NCBI RefSeq assembly: GCF_900141915.1
Contig: NZ_FQZG01000040.1
Span: 1-37,598, forward strand
Direction of reading: 5' to 3'
DNA: 37,598 nucleotides
Source: Tessaracoccus bendigoensis DSM 12906
Lineage (GTDB): Bacteria > Actinomycetota > Actinomycetes > Propionibacteriales > Propionibacteriaceae
The position numbers and the translations under genes are program-made. This document shows positions 9,578 through 17,052 of the stretch, one piece after another. Under the pieces are notes generated by a model. That model did no database searches. It had not been told where the DNA came from and saw only the letters and a list, made by a program, of their open reading frames with translations. Position 1 is the first letter of the stretch. Every line of letters begins with the position of its first letter.

Positions 9578-10681
9578 CTAGACTCGCCGGAACTGCGCCG
9601 TCATCGGGCATTCGAACGGGTCGCGCGCCGCCAAACCCACCTCGTTCAGGTACCGGATCACGATCCCGTACGACCTGAGGAGCGACGTCTCGGTATAAGG
9701 AACCTCCAGCTTGTGACAGAACTCGCGCACGATCACCCGTGCCTTCCGAAGATGCGGCCGCGGCATGTTCGGGAACAGGTGGTGCTCGATCTGGTAGTTC
9801 AACCCACCCATCAGCGTCGTCACCAACCACCCACCGCGGATGTTGCGTGAGGTGCGCACCTGCTTCGAGAAGAAGTCCAGCTTCGCGTCGGGCGCGACAA
9901 CCGGCATCCCCTTGTGGTTCGGGGCGAACGACGCGCCCATGCAGACGCCGAACACGGCGAACTGGACGCCCATGAAGGCGAACGCCATCCCGAGCGGCAG
10001 GAACAGGAACACGGGGACCAGAAGGAGCGCGAACCGTCCGAAGATCATCGCGAGCTCACCCCAGCGAGACTTCACCTTGCCCCTCGAAAACAGGTGCTGC
10101 AAGCTCAGCCGGTGCAGGTTGAGCCCCTCCAAGGCGAGGAGCGGGAAGAACAGCCAACCCTGCCGCTTCGTGATCCAACGCCGAAGCCCACGAGCCGTGG
10201 CGGCGTCCTCCTCGATGAACGAGATGGTGTCGATAGCAAGATCGGGATCCTTTGCGACCCGGTTCGGGTTCCCGTGGTGGCGGGTGTGCTTGTTGTCCCA
10301 CCAGGAGAAGCTCATCCCGATGCTGCCTGCGAGGACGCGCGCGAGCCGGTCGTTGCCCGGCGCCGTCGCCAGGATCTGCTTGTGTCCAGCCTCATGGGCC
10401 AGAAAGGCCACCTGCGTGAACAGCACGCCGAGTGCCGCCGCGATGAACAGTTGGAACCAACTGCTGCCCAGGAGAACGAAACCGGTGGCGGCCCCACCAA
10501 GGCCGACGACGATCAGTACCGCTACCCCGATGTAGAACCAGCGGGCCCGATTCAACAGGCCCGCCTCCTTCACCCGTTGCGACAACTCGGTGTAGGCGCG
10601 GATCAGCGGTGGATAGTCATTGATGTCGACGTACCGCTGCCGTCGAACTGCCGAAGCGGCTTGGAGAGTCGGGATGGGCAT
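9578..10681 (-). CDS. Fatty acid desaturase (acyl-lipid, delta-5/6-like)
   Basis: The 367-residue membrane protein has the three histidine boxes of membrane fatty acid desaturases: HEAGH (96-100), HTRHH (132-136) and QIEHH (297-301). The box-3 glutamine form QIEHHLFP is typical of the front-end-like delta-5/6 group, but no cytochrome b5 domain is fused. Membrane segments are visible at about 50-72, 78-95, 175-190, 213-248 and 285-295. It would insert a double bond into lipid-bound acyl chains with a di-iron centre, using electrons from a ferredoxin or flavodoxin. ATG 10681 is preceded by AGGGG at good spacing. It is convergent to the DUF3883 gene and transcribed away from the OsmC gene's end, with a 141-bp gap. 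Confidence 0.92.
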   Translation of the reverse strand: MPIPTLQAASAVRRQRYVDINDYPPLIRAYTELSQRVKEAGLLNRARWFYIGVAVLIVVGLGGAATGFVLLGSSWFQLFIAAALGVLFTQVAFLAHEAGHKQILATAPGNDRLARVLAGSIGMSFSWWDNKHTRHHGNPNRVAKDPDLAIDTISFIEEDAATARGLRRWITKRQGWLFFPLLALEGLNLHRLSLQHLFSRGKVKSRWGELAMIFGRFALLLVPVFLFLPLGMAFAFMGVQFAVFGVCMGASFAPNHKGMPVVAPDAKLDFFSKQVRTSRNIRGGWLVTTLMGGLNYQIEHHLFPNMPRPHLRKARVIVREFCHKLEVPYTETSLLRSYGIVIRYLNEVGLAARDPFECPMTAQFRRV

Positions 10682-10822
10682 CGCTGGCCCCTATCCTGTG
10701 CGGCGAGACCATCGGCCTCTTCGGAAGCCAAAGGCGGTCGCCGATTGCCACTCCCGAATCTACCTTGTGGGGAGAAACCAGGGCGGGGGCGCCCGGGGAG
10801 CGGGCACCCCGCCGCGATCGCG

Positions 10823-11248
10823 TCAGCCCAGGGTGGCCTCTAGCGTGATCTCGACCCCTGCCAGGGCCTTCGACACCGGGCAGTTGGCCTTCGCGTCGGC
10901 CGAGATCTCCTGGAACTGAGCATCAGTAAGCCCGGGGACAACCGCCTTGAGTGCCAGATGGCTCGACGTGATGCCGACTCCAGGTTCGAAGCGGACCGAA
11001 GCCGTGGTTTGAACGGCGGTGGGGGGCGTCCCGTTCTGGGCGAGCCCGTTCGACAGCGCCATCGAGAAGCACGACGCATGCGCCGCCGCGATCAATTCCT
11101 CCGGCGTGGTCGTCGAATCCGACCCCTCGCTGCGCGCCTTCCAGTTGATCGGGAAGGTGCCCAACTTCGATGAAGCGAACGTGACCTCTCCGGACCCCTC
11201 GAACAATGAACCGTGCCAAGTGGTCGTGGCCAAGCTGTTGACAGCCAT
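10823..11248 (-). CDS. osmC: OsmC family peroxidase
   Basis: The 141-residue protein has the Ohr/OsmC fold, with WHGSLFEGSGEVTFASS at the N-terminus and the two redox cysteines at C60 (AHASCFSMAL) and C123 (ANCPVSKAL). These reduce organic hydroperoxides in the cytoplasm through a Cys-Cys relay. The start at 11248 was chosen because GGAGGAAGT sits just upstream; the reading frame stays open further 5' but lacks signals. The N-terminal sequence is closer to OsmC than to Ohr. It is upstream of, and in the same direction as, the desaturase, so a joint role in protecting unsaturated lipids from peroxidation is plausible but inferred. Confidence 0.9.
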   Translation of the reverse strand: MAVNSLATTTWHGSLFEGSGEVTFASSKLGTFPINWKARSEGSDSTTTPEELIAAAHASCFSMALSNGLAQNGTPPTAVQTTASVRFEPGVGITSSHLALKAVVPGLTDAQFQEISADAKANCPVSKALAGVEITLEATLG

Positions 11249-11346
11249 ACTTCCTCCAAATCGAGTAGTTCCCTCCACCTTACGAACCACCCACAACCTC
11301 CGTCGGCGAACAAGGGAACCACCGGCCCGATGTCGGAGACGACCAG

Positions 11347-11352
11347 TAGCCT
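11347..11352 (+). promoter_or_regulatory. Leaderless -10 hexamer TAGCCT
   Basis: TAGCCT (TAnnnT) ends 6 nt before ATG 11359 and no Shine-Dalgarno is present. It lies in the 110-bp gap divergent from the OsmC gene. Confidence 0.5.
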
Positions 11353-11358
11353 TCCAAT

Positions 11359-13026
11359 ATGGCACCGCAGCTGTTTCCGCCCGACCCCCGGTTCACGACG
11401 GATTCCGAGCGCGTGGTTTGGGAGAGGCTGCGTCAGAGCTTGAACCCGGCTGACACGATCCTGGCCAACTACCGGCTAACCGACTCACACAAGGACCATG
11501 AGGCCGACTTGATCGTCGTGGCACCCGACGTCGGGATCATCATCATCGAGGTGAAGGGGGCGGGCACCGCATACCGGGACGGTCAATGGTCGCGTCGCTA
11601 CGACGGCCGGGAACAGCCGATCCATCCCGTGACTCAGGCGCGCGACATGCGCTACGCCCTCCAGCGCTACATCGAGTCCGACCCCCGTTGGCTGGCCGGT
11701 TCCCATGGCAAGGTCCGCTTCGCGCACTCGGTTGTGCTCCCGTTCACGCCTCTCCCGTGCAACTTCGAGGCGGCCGAATGCCCCAGGTGGATGATCCATG
11801 ACAAGGACGACCTTGCACGGCTCGCCGAACGTCTGGCCGACATCCCGCTCGGCTTCGAAACGCACCGCATCCCACCGGACGTCGACGACTGCGAGTTGAT
11901 CGTCGAAATCCTCACCGGAAAGGGTATCGAGGTCATCGCGGGTGTCGAGGATGCGTCGGCTGAACGCGCCGAGCGAGCCAACCGCCTGACCCAGGAACAA
12001 GACCTCATCCTGAGCGTCACCCGGCTGCTGCGCCGCGTCGAGATCCGGGGTGGGGCCGGCAGCGGCAAGACGGTGCTCGCGCTGACCCAGGCCCGCCAAC
12101 TCAGCCAGGGAAGGAACGATCGCAGGCCCGAACGCGTGGCGTTGCTGTGCTATTCGATCGGATTGGCGAACTACTTCCGCCGCGAGGTTGCCAGCTGGCA
12201 ACGCAAGCACCGGCCGGCCTTCGTCGGCACGTTCGAGTCCCTGGCAAACCTGTGGGGAATCCCGTCCGGGTCACGCGACGATCCGCTGTTCTGGGAGGAG
12301 AAGCTTCCCAGCCTGATGGCCGAACGGGCCGCCGACCTCCCACCCGGGCACAGGTTCGACTCCTTCGTGGTCGACGAGGCGCAGGACTTCGCCGAGTCCT
12401 GGTGGCGTCCCCTCATCGCGGCGCTTCGGGACGACGAGGAGGGTGGGCTGTTTCTCTACTCCGATGAGAACCAACGACTGTTCAACCGCTTCGGGCGCCC
12501 ACCAGTTCCTCTGATTCCGCTCGTCCTCGACCACAATCTCCGCAACACCCGGCAGATCGCCGAGGTGTTCCGACCCCTCGCCCCGTCCCGGATGCGCCTG
12601 GAAGGTGGCGACGGGCCCGAGGTGGCGCACATCCCTGCGTCGCCGGAACATGCGCTGGATGCGGCCGACGACCAGGTCGAGGCCCTGCTGGACGAGGGTT
12701 GGGCTCCAGGCAGCATCGCGCTGCTGACCACCGGGGCACGGCATCCGGAGCAGAAGAGCCTCCAGGATCTCCACGGCCAGGACGGCTACTGGGACTGCTT
12801 CCAGGAAGACGAGGTGTTCTACGGCCACGTGCTCGGGTTCAAGGGGCTGGAGCGACGCGCGGTCGTGTTGTGTGTCAACGAGGACGGCACCAGGCAGCGC
12901 TTCAAGGAGAGGATCTACGTCGGCCTGTCACGCGCGACCGACCGCCTCATCGTCGTCGGCGATCTTGAGGCGATCGGTCGGGCGGACGGCGAGGTCGCCC
13001 GGAACCTGGCCCGGAGCAGTTGCTGA
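11359..13026 (+). CDS. NERD nuclease-UvrD/Rep-type helicase fusion
   Basis: The 555-residue protein has an N-terminal NERD nuclease-related domain (residues ~14-110) with HEADLIVVAPDVGIIIIEVKG, where D50 and E64-V-K66 form a PD-(D/E)XK-like site. A superfamily-1 helicase core follows: Walker A GGAGSGKT (231-238), Walker B VVDEAQDF (337-344), a motif V-like VLGFKGLERRAVV and motif VI YVGLSRATDR near 520. The helicase is compact and seems to lack large 1B/2B insertions. NERD-helicase fusions are widespread and often sit in defence or plasmid contexts; a role in DNA repair or anti-phage defence is inference. Residues 13,027-13,035 are the only gap to the convergent MFS gene. The start is set by the adjacent -10 hexamer. 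Confidence 0.9.
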   Translation: MAPQLFPPDPRFTTDSERVVWERLRQSLNPADTILANYRLTDSHKDHEADLIVVAPDVGIIIIEVKGAGTAYRDGQWSRRYDGREQPIHPVTQARDMRYALQRYIESDPRWLAGSHGKVRFAHSVVLPFTPLPCNFEAAECPRWMIHDKDDLARLAERLADIPLGFETHRIPPDVDDCELIVEILTGKGIEVIAGVEDASAERAERANRLTQEQDLILSVTRLLRRVEIRGGAGSGKTVLALTQARQLSQGRNDRRPERVALLCYSIGLANYFRREVASWQRKHRPAFVGTFESLANLWGIPSGSRDDPLFWEEKLPSLMAERAADLPPGHRFDSFVVDEAQDFAESWWRPLIAALRDDEEGGLFLYSDENQRLFNRFGRPPVPLIPLVLDHNLRNTRQIAEVFRPLAPSRMRLEGGDGPEVAHIPASPEHALDAADDQVEALLDEGWAPGSIALLTTGARHPEQKSLQDLHGQDGYWDCFQEDEVFYGHVLGFKGLERRAVVLCVNEDGTRQRFKERIYVGLSRATDRLIVVGDLEAIGRADGEVARNLARSSC

Positions 13027-13035
13027 CAGGCTGGT

Positions 13036-14286
13036 TCACCGCGCCTCGACGATGTCCCCGACGTTCTCCTCTGCATCCGGGGCCCGCAGCGACCTCACCT
13101 CGGGCGACAGCAGCGCCAGCGCCACGGTGACCAGCATCAGCAGCGCGGCAGCGACCATCGAAGGACGCGCCCCCCACCAGACGACGGCGTGCCCTGCCAG
13201 CAGCAGACCGACCGGGCCGAACATGAGCGACCCGAAAGCGTCGTAGGCGGCCACGCGGGACAATGCCTCGGCGGGGATGAGACGCTGCATCGTCGTGTTC
13301 CACAGCACCCCGAACACATCGAAGGCCCCACCCATCACGATGGCAAGCGGCACCACGACCCACAGCGGCGCGCCCAGCCCGAGGGCCAGGAACGGTGGCG
13401 TGGCCAGCGTCGTCAACAGCACACCGACCAGGATCGGGCGCCTCGGCCGGACCCTCATGGCGATGAGCACCCCCAGCACCATGCCGACGGCGTCTCCGGC
13501 GAGGATCCACGACCAGGCGCCGGGGCCTCCAAGTTCGGTATCGGCAAGAACCGGCCCGAGCACGCCGAAACATGCCTGGAAGAGCAGGACCAGGAACGAG
13601 AACTGGAGCACGACAACCCAGATCCACTGCCGTGATGAGAACTCCCGCCAACCGTCCCGCAGGTCCGAGAGCGTCGACCCCGACGCAGCGCCGCGGCGGT
13701 CGGTCAGGCCACGAAGGCCCGAGACGACCGTTCCGGAGGTCGCGAACAGGGCGGCAGCCCCGAGCAAGGCCCAGGCACCGCCGACCAGGGTGACGATCGC
13801 GCCGGCGAACACCAGCCCGGCGATCCGGGCGGTGTTGGCACCGAGTGCGAGCAACGCGTTGCCGGACTGGAGTTGGTGTGGTTTCAGGACCTCGGGGATG
13901 ACCCCGGTGAGCGCGGGCATCATCGTGGCGATGCCGATACCGCTCAGCGCGGCGGCCACGCACAACTGCCAAAGTGGCGGATTTCCGCCGAGCAGGAGGA
14001 TCCCGAGGGATGCAAACGCGGTCGCGGAGCAGAACTCCCCGGCCATCATCACCTTCTGCCGCGGGAAACGGTCGGCGATGACGCCGCCGAACAGCAGGAA
14101 CGCGATCATGGGCACGCTCTCAGCGGTCAATACCCATGAAAGGGTCTCGCTGTCACCGCCGGGAAGGTGCAACACCCCGAACGCCAGCGCGACGGGGGCA
14201 AACGCCGAACCACCCATCGAGGCGGTCCTGGCGCCGAAGAGGCGCGCGAACTGCGGGTCGCGCAGCAGCGACCAGTTGGCTTTCAT
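13036..14286 (-). CDS. MFS transporter, DHA3/enterobactin-exporter-like
   Basis: The 416-residue protein has about 12 hydrophobic segments and the major facilitator loop signature between TM2 and TM3 (FGGVIADRFPRQKVMM, residues ~66-81). The N-terminus NWSLLRDPQFARLFGARTASMGG is typical of the MFS_3 (DHA3) exporters related to EntS. Such proteins export small hydrophobic compounds or siderophores by proton antiport. The substrate cannot be told; there is no siderophore cluster nearby. ATG 14286 is preceded by CAGGAGACC. It is probably monocistronic, convergent with the NERD helicase and downstream of the cspA terminator. Confidence 0.88.
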   Translation of the reverse strand: MKANWSLLRDPQFARLFGARTASMGGSAFAPVALAFGVLHLPGGDSETLSWVLTAESVPMIAFLLFGGVIADRFPRQKVMMAGEFCSATAFASLGILLLGGNPPLWQLCVAAALSGIGIATMMPALTGVIPEVLKPHQLQSGNALLALGANTARIAGLVFAGAIVTLVGGAWALLGAAALFATSGTVVSGLRGLTDRRGAASGSTLSDLRDGWREFSSRQWIWVVVLQFSFLVLLFQACFGVLGPVLADTELGGPGAWSWILAGDAVGMVLGVLIAMRVRPRRPILVGVLLTTLATPPFLALGLGAPLWVVVPLAIVMGGAFDVFGVLWNTTMQRLIPAEALSRVAAYDAFGSLMFGPVGLLLAGHAVVWWGARPSMVAAALLMLVTVALALLSPEVRSLRAPDAEENVGDIVEAR

Positions 14287-14385
14287 GGATTGGTCTCCTG
14301 GGTGGTGGCATCAGATGCCTGGGATCTGCTGATAGGCGAGGCGCAATCCTTGCGCCGCCGACACGACCCGGAGCCCGGTAAAACA

Positions 14386-14421
14386 CTGAAGGGGCAGACA
14401 CCGAGGTGTCTACCCCTTCAG
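14386..14421 (-). terminator. Intrinsic terminator after the cold-shock gene
   Basis: A 36-nt near-perfect hairpin lies 13 bp past the cspA stop: arms of 17 bp starting CTGAAGGGG and ending CCCCTTCAG, a two-base loop and one G-U wobble. On the minus strand it is followed by TGTTTTAC, a short U run. It should insulate the MFS gene from cspA transcription. Confidence 0.85.
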
Positions 14422-14434
14422 GGGAGTCTGTCGG

Positions 14435-14638
14435 TCAGAGCGCCCGGATGTTGGTCGCCTGGGGGCCCTTCGGGCCCTGCTCGGTCTCGAACTCGACCTT
14501 CTGGCCCTCTTCGAGGGTGCGGTAGCCCGAACCCACGATGGCGCGGAAGTGCGCGAAGAGGTCGGCACTGCCGTCATCGGGAGCGATGAAGCCGTAGCCC
14601 TTTTCGGAGTTGAACCACTTGACGGTTCCTGTGGACAT
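14435..14638 (-). CDS. cspA: Cold-shock protein (CspA family)
   Basis: The 67-residue protein is a complete cold-shock domain beginning [21 protein letters not shown]1 is KGYGFI and RNP2 is DLFAHF, followed by [12 protein letters not shown] and ending TNIRAL. It binds single-stranded RNA and DNA and acts as an RNA chaperone. The start at 14638 has AAGGAAA upstream; an in-frame upstream ATG at 14677 adds 13 residues not found in the family. RNP2 has Ala where Val is usual (DVFVHF). It is monocistronic with its own terminator and lies beside a large repeat array on its 5' side. Confidence 0.95.
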   Translation of the reverse strand: MSTGTVKWFNSEKGYGFIAPDDGSADLFAHFRAIVGSGYRTLEEGQKVEFETEQGPKGPQATNIRAL

Positions 14639-14826
14639 AATGTGTTTCCTTACGTTTCGCAGGCAAGCGCAACCCATAACTCAGGTTGGCCTGTACCTGC
14701 AGAGCAGCCTACATGCACGGAGGCCATCGCGTCGCACCGAAGCGGTGCAAATCTGCCGAAAGCGATACCGAATCCTTCAGCGAGGGGTGCCGCGGGCCGG
14801 TTCGAGGGCCTTTTGTGTCGGCCACA

Positions 14827-15682
14827 TCCACCAGTTCCATCGCGGTGCTACCAGTGCAGCGCCGCCACGACACCAGCGGAAAGGCTCGACACCAGCGATC
14901 CACCGTCGACACCAGGGATATGCCGTCGACACCAGCCTTCTGACGTCGATACCTGCGGAAAGGCTCGTCACCAGCGATCCGGCGCCGATACCTGCGCAAA
15001 GGCTCGTCACCAGCGGTATACAGCTGGTGACCAGCGATACCGCTGGTGTCGGCCACAAACCGCTGGTGTCCACGACCATCACCACCACCCGGCAGCTCGA
15101 CGGACGAGCACGGCCGTCCCAACAGTCACCCAGCCCGGCGCCGCCGCGACACCAGCCTTCTGACGTCGACACCAGCGGAAGGGCTCGTCACCAGCGATCC
15201 GGCGCCGATACCTGCGCAAAGGCTCGTCACCAGCGATCCGCCCCCGATACCTGCGCAAAGGCTCGTCACCAGCGGTATACAGCTGGTGACCAGCAATACT
15301 GCTGGTATCGGCCACAAACCGCTGGTGTCCACGACCATCACCACCACCCGGCAGCTCGACGGACGAGCGCGGCAGGCCCTACAGCCACCCAGCCCGGCGC
15401 CGCCGCGACACCAGCCTTCTGACGTCGACACCTGCGCAAAGGCTCGTCACCAGCGATCCACCGCCGTTACCTGCGGAAAGGCTCGTCACCTGCGGTATAC
15501 GGCTGGTGTCCAGCGATACCGCTGGTGTCGGCCACAAACCGTGTGTCCACGACCATCACCACCACCCGGCAGCTCGACGGACGAGCACGGCAGGCCTTAC
15601 AGCCACCCAGCCCGGCGCCGCCGCGACACCAGCCTTCTGACGTCGACACCAGCGATCCACCGCCGACACCTACGAAAAGGGC
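14827..15682. repeat. Higher-order repeat array on a ~20-bp unit
   Basis: A non-coding array of about 0.85 kb. The ground unit is 19-21 bp, pattern NNACC[A/T]GCGNNNNNNNCG, for example ACACCAGCGATCCACCGTCG and ATACCTGCGCAAAGGCTCG. Units are grouped into higher-order repeats at 14929-15148, 15149-15407 and 15408-15625 plus a partial copy from 15626, with periods of 220, 259 and 218 bp. The middle copy has an extra 39-bp pair of units. Within each, orientation flips at a dyad (CACCAGC...GCTGGTG near 15010, 15270 and 15489), followed by inverted GCTGGTG words and an ~84-bp motif-free conserved spacer. Periods not divisible by three and stops in all long frames argue against coding. Nothing else is seen in the 1.3-kb gap 14639-15947. 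Confidence 0.85.
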
Positions 15683-15947
15683 CCAGAACTCCTGACGCGC
15701 GCAATCGAGCGCTGCTCCATCGAGAATCCCACAAGGCACTTTGACCTTGGTTGTCTTGGGCACCCGGGAGACACCTGAGGCAATTCATGAATCGTCGATC
15801 CGGATCGCGTAGACGGCCGAGCGGCTCCCCGAGCGCTCGGGTTGCCTCGCGAAGGCTGGATTCCCGCTCAGGCCATTCGTCGAAGCTCTCACCCCGTCAG
15901 GAGTCCTGGCTACCACGGGCGCGGTGCAACTCTGGAATGCTGATGCC

Positions 15948-16784
15948 ATGGCCACGCCCACGACGTCGACCACACCGGATCAGGTGCCGGGTGCCACCTG
16001 GACGATAGCCACGTTGCTCCCCGCCACCGGGGTCTCGCTCTCCGCCCTGCTGCTCTTCGCCTTCCAACTCTCGGGCTGGGGCCATGCTGTTCTGGTGGCC
16101 AGCCTGGTCGGCGCCTACCTGGTGAGGCGGGAATTGGGCAAGGACCTACTGCTGATCGGCGTGGGGGTGGTGATAGTCAGCGCCACCTCAGTGGAGGCCG
16201 ACATCAGCTGGGAACGGTTCATCGTCATCGGGACGGTTCTGATCCTCGCCGTGACCGTGCCGCTCCTCATCGACCGGCTCATCTACCGGAGGCGTGCGAT
16301 CTCATTCCCGTGGTTCGGCGGTCACCGGTGGACCAGGGTGGAGGTCGCCTATGTCATAGCCGTGCCCTTCCTCGGCTGGGCGCTCCTGCCCTTCTACTTC
16401 ATCCGCTCCGGGGCCTACCTCAACTGGCCGAATATCACCGACGCCAGTGAGCTCATCCGGTTCTTCGTGGGTGTCAACTTCGTCGGCACCTGGGATGAGC
16501 TGTTCTTCATCTGCACCTGCTTCGCGCTGCTGCGTCGTCACTTCCCCGTGTGGCTGGCCAACGTGCTCCAGGCGACCATCTTCGTATCGTTCCTGTGGGA
16601 GCTGGGCTACCGGGAATGGGGCCCGGCACTCACCGTGCCGTTCGCGCTCATCCAGGGCTTCCTGTTCGCCCGCACCGGGTCCCTGCTCTACGTGCTGGCG
16701 GTCCACCTGCTCTTCGACGCCATCGTGTTCATGGCTATCGTCCATGCCCACAACCCGGAGATGTTCGCGATCTTCGTGTACTGA
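15948..16784 (+). CDS. CPBP-family membrane protein with degenerate protease motifs
   Basis: The 278-residue protein has about eight membrane segments (20-40, 46-60, 66-82, 91-109, 131-152, 170-195, 205-240, 246-270). It resembles CPBP (CAAX protease/bacteriocin-processing, Abi) glutamic endopeptidases, whose motifs are EExxxR, FxxxH and HxxxN/D. Here motif 1 reads DELFFI (D183, E184, no Arg in place), motif 2 reads FLWELG without His, while motif 3 HLLFD (H253, D257) survives. It may therefore be an inactive or re-purposed member. Start choice is uncertain: ATG 15948 has only a weak AATGCT -10 like hexamer upstream, and an in-frame GTG at 15924 adds eight residues; neither has a Shine-Dalgarno. 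Confidence 0.7.
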   Translation: MATPTTSTTPDQVPGATWTIATLLPATGVSLSALLLFAFQLSGWGHAVLVASLVGAYLVRRELGKDLLLIGVGVVIVSATSVEADISWERFIVIGTVLILAVTVPLLIDRLIYRRRAISFPWFGGHRWTRVEVAYVIAVPFLGWALLPFYFIRSGAYLNWPNITDASELIRFFVGVNFVGTWDELFFICTCFALLRRHFPVWLANVLQATIFVSFLWELGYREWGPALTVPFALIQGFLFARTGSLLYVLAVHLLFDAIVFMAIVHAHNPEMFAIFVY

Positions 16785-16797
16785 CCAGTCACTCGCC

Positions 16798-17046
16798 TCA
16801 GCTGAACCGGACCATGTTGTTGAGGATCTCCTTGCGCACGACCCGGTAGGCCCACCCCCCGGCCGACGTCCGATAGCCCTCCACCACCGAGGCGGTCACG
16901 TAGCTTCGGCAACCGTTGCGTCCCGTGACAGGGGTGTCGCACTCGGTCCGCCAGGCGCGTCCTCCCGATGTCCAGACCCCGGTCACTCGGCGGCGGCAGG
17001 AGGGCGGCGGCGCCCTGCGCGTTCCAGATGGCGCTCCGGTCGCCCA
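16798..17046 (-). pseudogene. Relic of a secreted HAF-repeat protein (C-terminal Cys-pair module)
   Basis: On the minus strand, 16986 down to 16798 encodes 62 residues ending at a proper stop. They align end-to-end with the C-terminal module of the secreted protein at 35584-37032: shared features include TECxTPxTGRNxCRSY, a following A(T/S)VV, and the final NNxVxFS. No start codon, signal sequence or upstream domain is attached. Just upstream in another frame (about 17046-16985) is SAIWNAQGAAALLPPP, which resembles the linker segment VPVLWNDGVPTRFALP of the same protein, so the relic seems to join HAF-repeat and module sequence through a frameshift or deletion. It is squeezed between the CPBP stop at 16784 and the SulP stop at 17053. 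Confidence 0.6.
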
Positions 17047-17052
17047 AGCGTG

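Noticed and set aside
14870..15660. CRISPR array
   Set aside because: Units are contiguous with no unique spacers of constant length, repeats diverge strongly and no cas gene is present.
14610..15744. Long open frames on both strands across the repeat array, encoding Arg/His-rich repeats such as RHQRSGADTCAKA.
   Set aside because: Open frames occur in several frames on both strands at once. Higher-order periods of 220, 259 and 218 bp shift frame between copies, and there are no ribosome-binding sites.
15785..15973. 62-codon minus-strand frame after the repeat array
   Set aside because: It has no ribosome-binding site or recognisable motif and overlaps the CPBP start region.
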